Assembly: GCA_964448855.1 (NCBI GenBank)
Contig: CAYUXI010000003.1
Span: 62,001 to 126,000 of the forward strand
From: QAMX01 sp964448855
GTDB taxonomy: Bacteria; Bacillota; Clostridia; Oscillospirales; QAMX01
DNA: 64,000 nt
Direction: 5' to 3'
Position numbers and translations under genes: made by a program. Below are positions 33,475 through 41,807 of the stretch, one piece after another (position 1 is the stretch's first letter; each line of letters opens with the position of its first letter). The notes beneath the pieces are model-generated. The model made no database searches and was not told where the DNA came from. It saw only the letters and a program-made list of their open reading frames with translations.

Positions 33475-34596
33475 ATGATTGAATTGATGGAATACAAGCA
33501 GCGCGCCAAGGAACTGCAGCCGCAGCTGGAGGAGCTGAAGAGCGCGCTCAGCATCGATAAATTGACAGAAGAATATGAACAGCTCGAAGTCCAGACGCGT
33601 GAGAACACGTTCTGGGAGGATATCGAGGGCTCACAGAAGGTTATGCAGCAGATGAAGCAGCTGAAAGCCAAGCTGGATCGCTACAACAACCTGAGAACCA
33701 GAACGGACGACCTGTTCGCCCTGATCACCATGGCGCTGGAAGAAGACGAAGAGGGGATGGAAGACGACATCCTGAACGAGCTGACCTCGCTGGAACAGTC
33801 GGTCGAACAGTTGAAGCTGGACACCATGCTCTCCGGCGAATATGACCGCCTCCCCGCCATCCTTTCCATCCATGCAGGCGCGGGCGGAACAGAAGCACAG
33901 GACTGGGCGCTGATGCTCTACCGGATGTACATCCGCTGGGGCGAACGCCGCGGCTTCCAGGTCAAGGTTCTGAACGTTCTGGACGGCGAAGAAGCCGGAA
34001 TCAAATCAGCCGATATCCTGATCGAAGGCGAAAATGCCTACGGCTACCTGAAGGGCGAACACGGCGTGCATCGCCTCGTCCGCGTCTCGCCGTTCGATGC
34101 CTCCGGCCGTCGGCACACCTCGTTTGCCGCTGTGGAAGTCATGCCCGAAATCGACGACAGCGTGGATGTCGAAATCCGAAGCGAAGACCTGAAGGTCGAT
34201 ACGTACCGCTCCAGCGGTGCCGGCGGACAGCACGTCAATAAGACCGAATCCGCAGTCCGTATCACGCATCTGCCCACCGGGATTGTCGTGGCCTGCCAGA
34301 ATGAACGCAACCAGCATCAGAACCGCGAAATCGCCATGCGGATGCTGCGCTCCAAATTGATCGAGATCAAGGAGCGGGAGAAGCTGGATAAAATCGGCGA
34401 TATCAAGGGCGAACAGAAACAAATTGAATGGGGCAGCCAGATTCGCAGCTATGTCTTCATGCCGTATACGCTGGTCAAGGACAATCGGACAGGCTGCGAA
34501 GTCGGTAACGTCAACGCCGTCATGGACGGGGAACTGGACGAATTGATCAATGCCTATTTGAAAGCCAGCGCCAATGGAACGCTGAACCTGAAATAA
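33475..34596 (+). CDS. prfB: Peptide chain release factor 2
   Basis: RF2 reads UAA and UGA and triggers peptide release. The 373-residue product has the N-terminal helical domain, HAGAGGTEAQDWALMLYRMY, the codon-recognition region SPFDASGRRHTS (tripeptide SPF in place of SPF/PxT class, as in RF2) and the catalytic GGQ loop SSGAGGQHVNKT near residue 250. Unlike many prfB genes, the reading frame is continuous: there is no in-frame UGA with CUUUGA slippery context near codon 25, so the autoregulatory frameshift is missing. ATG at 33475 follows AGGAG with a long (13-base) spacing; an ATG 12 bases later is an alternative. Confidence 0.95.
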   Translation: MIELMEYKQRAKELQPQLEELKSALSIDKLTEEYEQLEVQTRENTFWEDIEGSQKVMQQMKQLKAKLDRYNNLRTRTDDLFALITMALEEDEEGMEDDILNELTSLEQSVEQLKLDTMLSGEYDRLPAILSIHAGAGGTEAQDWALMLYRMYIRWGERRGFQVKVLNVLDGEEAGIKSADILIEGENAYGYLKGEHGVHRLVRVSPFDASGRRHTSFAAVEVMPEIDDSVDVEIRSEDLKVDTYRSSGAGGQHVNKTESAVRITHLPTGIVVACQNERNQHQNREIAMRMLRSKLIEIKEREKLDKIGDIKGEQKQIEWGSQIRSYVFMPYTLVKDNRTGCEVGNVNAVMDGELDELINAYLKASANGTLNLK

Positions 34597-34631
34597 CCCG
34601 ATTCAATGACGCAGACAGAAGGGAGCAACGT

Positions 34632-36134
34632 ATGGTTTCCAGAATCTGGACGGTTGGCCTGAACGGAATCGAAGGATATCGAATCTCCTGTGAATGTGAT
34701 TTGTCCGGTGGCTTGCCTACATTTGACATCGTCGGCCTGCCGGATGCCGCTGTGCGCGAATCACGCGAGCGGATTCGTGCCGCAATCAAAAATTGCGGCT
34801 TTGACTTTCCGATGCGCCGCATTACGGTGAATCTGGCACCTGCCGATACGCGTAAGGAGGGTGCGCTGTACGATTTGCCGATTCTGCTGTCTGTTTTGGC
34901 GGCATCCGGACAGATGCACGTCGATGTCTCTGACTGCGTGTTTGTGGGCGAGGTTGCCCTGGACGGTTCGCTGCGCCCTGTGAACGGGATTCTGCCGTGC
35001 GCGGCTGCTGCTGCTGCAAACGGGTTCCCACGCATTTTTGTTCCGCAGGAAAACGCTTCGGAAGCGGCTCTGGCCAAAGGCCCGGCCGTTTATGGGGCGG
35101 ATCACCTGAACCAGCTGCTTGCGGCACTGCGCGGCGAACAGGCGATTCCACCGGCACAGCCGGCGGAGAATGCACCGTCTCAAGCGTACCCGGTCGATTT
35201 TGCAGAGGTGCGCGGACAGGAAAACGCCAAACGTGCCATGGAGGTTGCCGCGGCCGGTGGCCATAACCTGCTGATGAACGGCCCTCCCGGTTCCGGTAAA
35301 AGTATGCTGGCGCGCCGTTTACCGACCATCCTGCCGCAGATGACCTTCGAAGAATCCCTGCAAACCACCATGCTGTGGTCGGTCGCCGGTCTGACTGACC
35401 GCGCACACCCGCTCGTCGCGGAGCGGCCGTTCCGCTCCCCACACCATACCAGCACCGCCATCAGTCTGATCGGCGGCGGTCGTGACCTGCACCCCGGTGA
35501 AATTTCGCTTGCGCATAATGGCGTGCTGTTCCTCGATGAATTCCCGGAGTTTTCGCGCCATACCATTGATGTCCTGCGCCAACCGCTGGAAGACGGCTTT
35601 GTCACCGTTTCCCGCGCTTCGGGTACCGTCTCCTATCCGTGCCGCTTCATGCTGGTGGCCGCAATGAACCCGTGTCGCTGCGGGTGGTACGGCCATCCTT
35701 CCGGAAAATGCCACTGCACACAGGCACAGGTTGATGCCTATATGGGCAAGATCTCCGGCCCGATGCTCGACCGCATCGATATCTGTACGAACGTGCGCGA
35801 AGTCGCCTTTCAGGATCTGAGTACCCACACCCCGGCGGAGACCTCTGCTGAGATTCGGCAGCGTGTCAACGAAGCCAGAGCGCTTCAAAGGCAGCGTCTC
35901 GCGGGCAGCGGCGTGACCTGCAATGCCCATATGCCGGCTGCGCTGATCGAGAAATACTGCCGCCTCGGCGATTCGGAGCAGGCCATGGTTCGCCGCGCAT
36001 TTGATAAATTCGGCATGAGCGCCCGCTCCTACCACAAAATTCTGAAAATTGCACGCACCATTGCAGACCTTGCGGCCAGTGAAGCGATTACCTGCACACA
36101 CATTGCAGAGGCGCTTCAGTACCGCGGTGTCTGA
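34632..36134 (+). CDS. YifB/ComM family AAA+ ATPase
   Basis: A 500-residue protein of the Mg-chelatase-related ComM family; in Haemophilus-type organisms ComM is a hexameric helicase that helps branch migration of incoming DNA during transformation. Seen here: N-terminal Lon-protease-like domain with DIVGLPDAAVRESRERIRAA, Walker A GPPGSGKSM (about residue 219), FRSPHHTSTAISLIGGG, Walker B VLFLDEFPEF, and C-terminal zinc-like CRCGWYG...CHC segment with MLDRIDI. Its role in clostridia is not established. AGAAGGGAG precedes the ATG at 34632, 36 bases after prfB, so the two are probably co-transcribed. Confidence 0.93.
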   Translation: MVSRIWTVGLNGIEGYRISCECDLSGGLPTFDIVGLPDAAVRESRERIRAAIKNCGFDFPMRRITVNLAPADTRKEGALYDLPILLSVLAASGQMHVDVSDCVFVGEVALDGSLRPVNGILPCAAAAAANGFPRIFVPQENASEAALAKGPAVYGADHLNQLLAALRGEQAIPPAQPAENAPSQAYPVDFAEVRGQENAKRAMEVAAAGGHNLLMNGPPGSGKSMLARRLPTILPQMTFEESLQTTMLWSVAGLTDRAHPLVAERPFRSPHHTSTAISLIGGGRDLHPGEISLAHNGVLFLDEFPEFSRHTIDVLRQPLEDGFVTVSRASGTVSYPCRFMLVAAMNPCRCGWYGHPSGKCHCTQAQVDAYMGKISGPMLDRIDICTNVREVAFQDLSTHTPAETSAEIRQRVNEARALQRQRLAGSGVTCNAHMPAALIEKYCRLGDSEQAMVRRAFDKFGMSARSYHKILKIARTIADLAASEAITCTHIAEALQYRGV

Positions 36135-36226
36135 CGGCTGAAGGGTGAAAACAACAAGAGAACACTGAATTGCGGCGTGAATAGTTGTTGAACCTGTGAA
36201 AATGCAAAAAAGATGAACGAAACGAC

Positions 36227-36255
36227 TTTACAAACCGGGCAATCTGTGCTATAAT
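36227..36255 (+). promoter_or_regulatory. Sigma-A promoter of the aromatic amino acid operon
   Basis: TTTACA (36227-36232) and TATAAT (36250-36255), 17-base spacing. Transcription would begin near 36262, giving a leader of about 235 bases before aroF that holds a short gene and a terminator. Confidence 0.85.
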
Positions 36256-36287
36256 AAACACGATCAAGGAAAAAGAGGTCATCATCC

Positions 36288-36413
36288 ATGTTGAATTGGC
36301 AGCTTTGCAGCGCAAATGAATATTATTATTTTCGCTTTACCAGCTTTTACGCGGGTAAGGCTTGTTTGCGTTTGTCCAAAGAGACGGTTTCAATGACCTC
36401 TGCGCACCGATAA
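36288..36413 (+). CDS. Tyr/Phe-rich leader peptide of the aro operon
   Basis: A 41-codon gene begins with ATG at 36288, preceded by AAAAAGAGG at good spacing, and ends at TAA 36411. Between codons 12 and 21 (bases 36321-36350) the peptide reads YYYFRFTSFY, so seven of ten residues are Tyr or Phe; there is also Trp at codon 4. A terminator hairpin follows 24 bases after the stop codon, before the aroF ribosome site. This is the arrangement of ribosome-mediated attenuation: scarce charged tRNA-Tyr or tRNA-Phe would stall the ribosome and favour readthrough into the Tyr/Phe pathway genes. Firmicutes more often use T-boxes for this; no T-box sequence is seen. Confidence 0.75.
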   Translation: MLNWQLCSANEYYYFRFTSFYAGKACLRLSKETVSMTSAHR

Positions 36414-36436
36414 GTGCAGAAATCTCGTGAAATCAG

Positions 36437-36469
36437 AGCCTCCGCGGCAGACGCTGCGGGGGCTTTTTT
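36437..36469 (+). terminator. Attenuator terminator upstream of aroF
   Basis: A 9-bp stem (36437-36445 with 36456-36464, one G-U pair) is followed by six T. It lies between the leader peptide and aroF, with the aroF start 30 bases beyond, so it can only act as a conditional terminator. An upstream hairpin can form from 36386-36392 and 36429-36435 with inner pairs around 36400-36418; it could be the pause or competing structure. Confidence 0.82.
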
Positions 36470-36498
36470 ACGTCAAATTACGAACGGAGGAACGATTC

Positions 36499-37539
36499 AT
36501 GGTCGTCATACTCAAAGAAAAGTACAATCCGGTTCAGCTGGACAATCTTCTCGACTGGCTCAAAAGCCTTGGCCTGCAAATCCACCGCAGTGAAGGCACC
36601 AAACACACCATTCTGGGTCTGGTCGGCGATACCTCCACGGTCGATATCGACCTGATTCAGGCGCTCGATATCGTCGAGGAAGTCAAACGAATTCAGGAAC
36701 CGTATAAAAATGCAAACCGGAAATTCCACCCGGACGATACGGTCATCTCCATCGGCCAACAGCAACCGGTACTGATCGGCGGCGGGAATTTCCAGCTGAT
36801 CGCCGGCCCCTGCTCGGTGGAGTCGGAGGAACAGATCTGTGCCATCGCCGAAAGCGTGAAGCGTTCCGGCGCAACCATGCTTCGTGGCGGTGCCTTCAAG
36901 CCCCGCACCTCGCCGTATGCCTTCCAGGGGCTCCGCGGAGAAGGCATTCGCCTCCTCTTAGAGGCCAAAAAACAGACGGGGATGCCGATCGTCACCGAAA
37001 TCATGGACTTGTCTCAGCTGCCGCTGTTTGAAGACGTCGATGTCATTCAGGTCGGCGCACGCAATATGCAGAATTTTGAACTGCTCAAGGAACTTGGTCA
37101 TACCAGAAAACCGATCCTCCTGAAACGCGGTCTGGCCAATACCCTGCAGGAGCTGCTTATGAGCGCCGAATACATCATGGCGGGCGGCAATGAACAGGTC
37201 ATTCTCTGCGAACGCGGCATTCGGACGTTTGAAACCTACACCCGGAATACGCTGGACATTTCTGCCGTTCCGGCGCTGAAAACCATGTCACACCTGCCTG
37301 TCATCGTCGATCCGAGCCACGGCACCGGCATTTCGCGGATGGTGCTGCCAATGTCGCTGGCGGCTACGGCAGCCGGTGCGGACGGCCTGATTATTGAGGT
37401 TCACAATGACCCGCCCCATGCACTGTGCGACGGCGCACAGTCGCTGACGCCGGAAACCTTTGATGCACTTACAAAGGCTGTGCAGGCCGTGCGCCCCTAC
37501 GCATACGGCAATGCAAAAGAAGGGGGAAAACAGGCATGA
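36499..37539 (+). CDS. aroF: 3-deoxy-7-phosphoheptulonate (DAHP) synthase, class I-beta
   Basis: First step of the shikimate pathway, condensing PEP and erythrose 4-phosphate. The 346-residue product has an N-terminal ferredoxin-like regulatory domain (about residues 1-75, MVVILKEKYNPVQLDNLLD) as in Thermotoga and Porphyromonas type enzymes, then the TIM-barrel catalytic domain: IAGPCSVES, RGGAFKPRTSPYAFQG, QVGARNMQNFELL, ILLKRG, and DPSHGTGISRMV with metal-binding residues. The start at 36499 follows ACGGAGGAAC. It heads the operon after the attenuator; the N-terminal domain suggests additional feedback inhibition by Tyr or Phe. Confidence 0.95.
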   Translation: MVVILKEKYNPVQLDNLLDWLKSLGLQIHRSEGTKHTILGLVGDTSTVDIDLIQALDIVEEVKRIQEPYKNANRKFHPDDTVISIGQQQPVLIGGGNFQLIAGPCSVESEEQICAIAESVKRSGATMLRGGAFKPRTSPYAFQGLRGEGIRLLLEAKKQTGMPIVTEIMDLSQLPLFEDVDVIQVGARNMQNFELLKELGHTRKPILLKRGLANTLQELLMSAEYIMAGGNEQVILCERGIRTFETYTRNTLDISAVPALKTMSHLPVIVDPSHGTGISRMVLPMSLAATAAGADGLIIEVHNDPPHALCDGAQSLTPETFDALTKAVQAVRPYAYGNAKEGGKQA

Positions 37540-38399
37540 ACGTGGCGATTATCGGCCTGGGGCTGATCGGCGGCTCCATGGCAAAAGCCATTCAGGAACA
37601 GACGGACTGCACGGTATACGGCACCGATCTGGTTCCGAGCGTTGTCCTCCGCGCCAAACTGACCGGCGCAATCGACGATGAACTGACAAACGAACGGCTC
37701 CACACCTGCGAAACCGTGATCATTGCCCTCTATCCGGCTGATACGGTGGAGTGGCTGCGGAATCACGCCGCTGATATTGCGAAGGAAGCGCTCGTTGTGG
37801 ACTGCTGCGGGATTAAAAAGTTCGTCTGCGATCAGGCGCAGCCCATCGCCGAAGCCAACGGCTTTACCTTTGTCGGTGGCCACCCCATGGCGGGCATTGA
37901 ACGCTCCGGCTTCGATCATTCCAAGGGGGCTATGTTCCACAACGCCTCCATGATTCTGACGCCGTCGGCCGGAACAGATATCCGCACGCTGGAACGCGCC
38001 AAACGCTTTTTCTGCTCCATTGGCTTTGGCAGCATCACACTGCGCACGCCGGAAGAGCACGACCGCATCATCGCCTATACCTCACAGCTGGCACACGTCC
38101 TCTCCAACGCCTATATCAAAAGCCCGACCGCACCCTACCACAGCGGCCTGTCTGCCGGGAGCTTCCGCGACATGACGCGTGTGGCCACCATGAACCCTAC
38201 CATGTGGACGGAGCTCTTCCTGGAAAACCGGGATCACCTGATCACGGAAATTGACGCGCTTGCCGAACGGCTGCTGGAGTACAGCGCCGCGCTGAAAAAG
38301 AATGACGCCGACGGCCTGCGACGCCTCCTCGAAGATGGCGTGATGATGAAAGCCCTCTGCGATAAAAATGACGAGCGTACCCAGGAAAACGGCAGGTGA
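37536..38399 (+). CDS. tyrA: Prephenate dehydrogenase
   Basis: Oxidises prephenate to 4-hydroxyphenylpyruvate, the tyrosine branch. The 287-residue product has the NAD-binding opening VAIIGLGLIGGSMAKAI, then VVDCCGIKK and the substrate-site segment VGGHPMAGIERSGF near residue 115, and ends without a C-terminal ACT domain, so it may not be Tyr-inhibited by the usual route. It overlaps aroF by ATGA. Confidence 0.94.
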   Translation: MNVAIIGLGLIGGSMAKAIQEQTDCTVYGTDLVPSVVLRAKLTGAIDDELTNERLHTCETVIIALYPADTVEWLRNHAADIAKEALVVDCCGIKKFVCDQAQPIAEANGFTFVGGHPMAGIERSGFDHSKGAMFHNASMILTPSAGTDIRTLERAKRFFCSIGFGSITLRTPEEHDRIIAYTSQLAHVLSNAYIKSPTAPYHSGLSAGSFRDMTRVATMNPTMWTELFLENRDHLITEIDALAERLLEYSAALKKNDADGLRRLLEDGVMMKALCDKNDERTQENGR

Positions 38400-38403
38400 C
38401 ACC

Positions 38404-39486
38404 ATGCAAAAGGATCTCAGGAAAACCGTAACAGTTCCGGCCTCCAAACCGTATGAGGTCGTCATCGGCAGACAGCTGCTCGACTGCTGCGGCGAAGAAA
38501 TTGCAACGCGCCTGCATCCGACCCGCGTCGTCGTTGTATCCGACCGAACGGTCGCCCACCTGTATGGCGATCGCGTCTGCCACTCCCTGCAATCGGCCGG
38601 TCTGCAAACGGCGCTCTGTGAATTTGAACCGGGCGAAGACCATAAAACCATGGAAACCGTTTCGGAGATTCTCGCATTCTGCACGGCACACGGCCTGACC
38701 CGCTCCGACTGCATCGTCGCACTCGGCGGCGGAATCACTGGGGATGTCGCCGGCTTTTCGGCGGCGATTTATCGCCGGGGCATCCCGTTTGTGCAGCTCC
38801 CGACCACCTTCCTCGCCGCCATCGATGCGTCCGTTGGCGGGAAAACAGGCGTCAATCTCCCAGCCGGAAAAAATCTGGCTGGTGCATTCTGGCAACCCGC
38901 CTATGTCCTGTGCGACTGCGACTGCTTTGCAACATTGCCAAGGGAAACCTTTCTGGACGGCGTTGCAGAGGCCGTCAAGTATGGCATGATTTCGGATGCT
39001 GACCTGTTCGAGGCGATTCGCCGCGGTGACGCAGACCGACGGACAGAATCTGTTGTCGAACGCTGCGTGACGATCAAAAGCCAATTCGTCGCAGAAGACG
39101 AATTCGACAGGGGACTGCGCCAGAAGCTGAACCTTGGCCACACCTTCGGTCACGCCATCGAAACGTGCAGCGGGTACACCATCTCACATGGCCACGCCGT
39201 TGCCATCGGCATGGTCGCCGCCGCGCACATGGCGCACAGACTGGGGCTGACGGATGCAGAAACGGTGCATCGCCTCACGGATACTCTGCAACAGCTCGGC
39301 CTGCCGACCACGACGCATTTGCCGGCTGAACAGCTTCTGACAGTCATGCGGCAGGATAAAAAGGCGTTCGGCAACTCCGTAACCCTGATTCTCCCGCAGC
39401 AAATTGGCTCCTGCATCCTGTATCCGATGATGCTCGATCAGCTGCAGTGGATGGACGCAGACGATGAACCGGAGGCTCGGCCATGA
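38404..39486 (+). CDS. aroB: 3-dehydroquinate synthase
   Basis: Cyclises DAHP to dehydroquinate. The 360-residue product has VVVSDRTVAHLYGD, the NAD and substrate core ALGGGITGDVAGFSAAIYRR, PTTFLAAIDASVGGKTGVN near residue 135 and the zinc ligands in NLGHTFGHAIE and GHAVAIGM. The ATG at 38404 follows the tyrA stop by 4 bases; the stop overlaps aroA. Confidence 0.96.
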   Translation: MQKDLRKTVTVPASKPYEVVIGRQLLDCCGEEIATRLHPTRVVVVSDRTVAHLYGDRVCHSLQSAGLQTALCEFEPGEDHKTMETVSEILAFCTAHGLTRSDCIVALGGGITGDVAGFSAAIYRRGIPFVQLPTTFLAAIDASVGGKTGVNLPAGKNLAGAFWQPAYVLCDCDCFATLPRETFLDGVAEAVKYGMISDADLFEAIRRGDADRRTESVVERCVTIKSQFVAEDEFDRGLRQKLNLGHTFGHAIETCSGYTISHGHAVAIGMVAAAHMAHRLGLTDAETVHRLTDTLQQLGLPTTTHLPAEQLLTVMRQDKKAFGNSVTLILPQQIGSCILYPMMLDQLQWMDADDEPEARP

Positions 39487-40721
39487 ACGTGCAGATTGAA
39501 CCGCAGTCCCTGCGAGGCACTGTTCGCGCCATTCCTTCCAAATCGGATGCCCACCGTGCGCTGATCTGCGCTGCACTCGCAGACGACAAAACGCTCTATT
39601 CACGCCTCGCAAAGCGCCTGACGGGAGCGGGTGCCGCAGAGGATCTCCTCGCAACCGTCCAATGTCTGGATGCGCTGCTCTCCGATCAACAGCCGGTCTG
39701 CCTGGACTGCCGGGAGAGCGGCTCAACGCTCCGCTTCCTGCTCCCGGTCGCTGCAGCCGTAGCCGAGCGCACGCGATTGACCGGAAGCGGCCGTCTGCCG
39801 TTTCGCCCGCTTGGAGAACTGCGCACGCAGATGGAGCGTCACGGTGTGCAGTTTTCGGCAGAGCAGCTGCCGTTTGAAATCACCGGCCGGCTGACGGGCG
39901 GAACGTACACACTGCCGGGCAACATCAGCTCCCAATATGTCACCGGGCTTCTGCTCGCACTGCCGCTCCTGCCGGACGACAGTCAACTGACACTGACCAC
40001 ACCGCTGGAATCGGCGGCCTATGTCGAAATGACGCTGAAAACGCTGCAAACGTTTGGTATCCGGATTCAACCGACGAAAGACGGCTTCCTGATTCCGGGC
40101 AGACAACACTATCATGCACCCGATGCACTGGAACCGGAAGGGGACTGGTCGAACGCCGCCTTCTTCCTGACGGCCGGTATGCTCGGCAGCGGCGTCGAAC
40201 TGCTTGGCCTGTCTCCGGATTCGGTGCAGGCTGACCGCGCCATTCTATCCTGCCTCGCAGACTTCGGTGCAGAGGTAAACGAGACAAAGCGAAGTGCTTG
40301 TGTCGCCTCTAACCCATCCGTGCCGAAAAAACCGTGCCGGATCGATGTGTCGCCCTTTCCCGATCTGTTCCCGATTCTGGCCGTCGCAGCCTGTGCAGTG
40401 GATGGGGAAACCCAACTCGGCAATGCTGCCAGACTGCGCCTGAAAGAAAGCGACCGCATTGCCTCGACAGCCGCAATGATCACCGCGCTGGGCGGCCATG
40501 TGACCGAAGCGCCCGATGCGCTGACCATCCACGGCACAGGTCGCCTGAACGGCGGTACAGTGTCCGGCATGGGTGACCACCGCATCGTCATGGCCGCAGC
40601 CATTGCATCCATGCTCTGTTCGTCGCCGGTGCAGATTCTGGGCGCTGAAGCCGTTCAAAAATCATATCCGCTGTTCTTTGAAGATTTTCAACAGCTTGGA
40701 GGAAATGTCCATGTCGTCTGA
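39483..40721 (+). CDS. aroA: 3-phosphoshikimate 1-carboxyvinyltransferase (EPSP synthase)
   Basis: Adds enolpyruvate from PEP to shikimate 3-phosphate. The 412-residue product has the two-domain inside-out barrel pattern: IPSKSDAHRALICAALA at the N-terminus (catalytic Lys-Ser-Asp), CRESGSTLRFLLPVAAA near residue 80, GNISSQYVTGLLLALPLL, and the C-terminal RLRLKESDRIAS and GMGDHRIVMAAAIA. It is shorter than E. coli AroA by about 15 residues but no core motif is missing. Overlaps aroB by ATGA and aroC by 11 bases. Confidence 0.96.
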   Translation: MNVQIEPQSLRGTVRAIPSKSDAHRALICAALADDKTLYSRLAKRLTGAGAAEDLLATVQCLDALLSDQQPVCLDCRESGSTLRFLLPVAAAVAERTRLTGSGRLPFRPLGELRTQMERHGVQFSAEQLPFEITGRLTGGTYTLPGNISSQYVTGLLLALPLLPDDSQLTLTTPLESAAYVEMTLKTLQTFGIRIQPTKDGFLIPGRQHYHAPDALEPEGDWSNAAFFLTAGMLGSGVELLGLSPDSVQADRAILSCLADFGAEVNETKRSACVASNPSVPKKPCRIDVSPFPDLFPILAVAACAVDGETQLGNAARLRLKESDRIASTAAMITALGGHVTEAPDALTIHGTGRLNGGTVSGMGDHRIVMAAAIASMLCSSPVQILGAEAVQKSYPLFFEDFQQLGGNVHVV

Positions 40722-41793
40722 AATTGGAAACCACCTGAAACTGAGCATTTTTGGCGAATCGCACGGCAGCGCCGTTGGTGCGGTTCTGGACGGCTTACCG
40801 GCCGGGGAGGCGATTGATCTCGCCGAGCTGTCGGCGTTCATGCAGCGTCGTGCCGGTGGCAAAACCATGACCACACCGCGCCGCGAAGCCGATGAGCCGG
40901 TCTTTCTGTCCGGTGTGAAGAATCAGCGGACGACCGGTGCGCCGCTGGCTCTGATTCTGGAAAACAAAAATGTCCGCTCCGGCGATTATGATGCTCTGGC
41001 CGGAAAGCCCAGACCGTCACACGCCGATTACCCGGCTCATGTGAAATACGGCGGCTTCGAAGATCGCAGCGGCGGCGGCCATTTTTCCGGACGCCTGACG
41101 GCTCCGCTCTGCGCTGCCGGCGGAATTTGCAAACAGATTCTGGCGCGAAAGGGCATTCTGATCGGCGCACACGTCGCATCCATCGGAGCCGTTTCGGACG
41201 ATCGGTGGGATCCGGTCAACGTGACGGCAGATGATCTGCTGAGCCCGCTGACCCGACCGATTCCAACGCTGAACGCCACAGCCTGTGAGCAGATGCTGGA
41301 GGAAATTGCAGCGGCGGCAAAAGACGGCGATTCGGTGGGCGGTATCGTCGAATGCGCAGCCATCGGCCTGCCCGCTGGACTGGGCGACCCGCTGTTTGAC
41401 GGGATGGAAAACCGCATCAGCGCGGCCATCTTCGGCATCGGCGCTGTCCGCGGCATCGAATTCGGCACGGGCTTTGCAGCTGCTTCTATGCGCGCCTCCA
41501 AGCATAACGATGCCTGGCGACTGAAAAACGGAACGGTCTGCACGGAAACCAATCATCACGGCGGCGTTCTGGGCGGCATCACAACCGGTATGCCACTGAT
41601 TTTCCGAACCGCCTTCAAAGCGACGCCCTCGATCAGCAGGGAACAGAAAACAGTAGATTTGAACACCATGACCGAAACAACCATAGCGATACAAGGGCGA
41701 CACGATCCGTGCATCGTACCGAGAGCCGTTCCGTGCGTAGAAGCGGCGCTCGCCTTTGTCCTGCTGGATGCAGTTTGTGAAGCCAAACAATGA
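40711..41793 (+). CDS. aroC: Chorismate synthase
   Basis: Makes chorismate from EPSP using reduced FMN. The 360-residue product has IFGESHGSAVGAVLDG, a GKTMTTPRREAD segment, SGVKNQRTTGAPLALILEN, the RSGGGHFSGRLTA region and HHGGVLGGITTGMPL. The start is ATG 40711, eight bases after TTGGAGG; an ATG at 40705 lies too close to that site. The gene overlaps the end of aroA, implying coupled translation. Confidence 0.96.
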   Translation: MSSEIGNHLKLSIFGESHGSAVGAVLDGLPAGEAIDLAELSAFMQRRAGGKTMTTPRREADEPVFLSGVKNQRTTGAPLALILENKNVRSGDYDALAGKPRPSHADYPAHVKYGGFEDRSGGGHFSGRLTAPLCAAGGICKQILARKGILIGAHVASIGAVSDDRWDPVNVTADDLLSPLTRPIPTLNATACEQMLEEIAAAAKDGDSVGGIVECAAIGLPAGLGDPLFDGMENRISAAIFGIGAVRGIEFGTGFAAASMRASKHNDAWRLKNGTVCTETNHHGGVLGGITTGMPLIFRTAFKATPSISREQKTVDLNTMTETTIAIQGRHDPCIVPRAVPCVEAALAFVLLDAVCEAKQ

Positions 41794-41807
41794 AAGGATT
41801 TGACCAC

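Noticed and set aside
33076..33475. Purine riboswitch upstream of purE
   Set aside because: The leader is too short and no aptamer core was recognised.
36255..36499. T-box upstream of aroF
   Set aside because: No T-box consensus or specifier-loop structure is visible; the aromatic leader peptide explains the terminator better.
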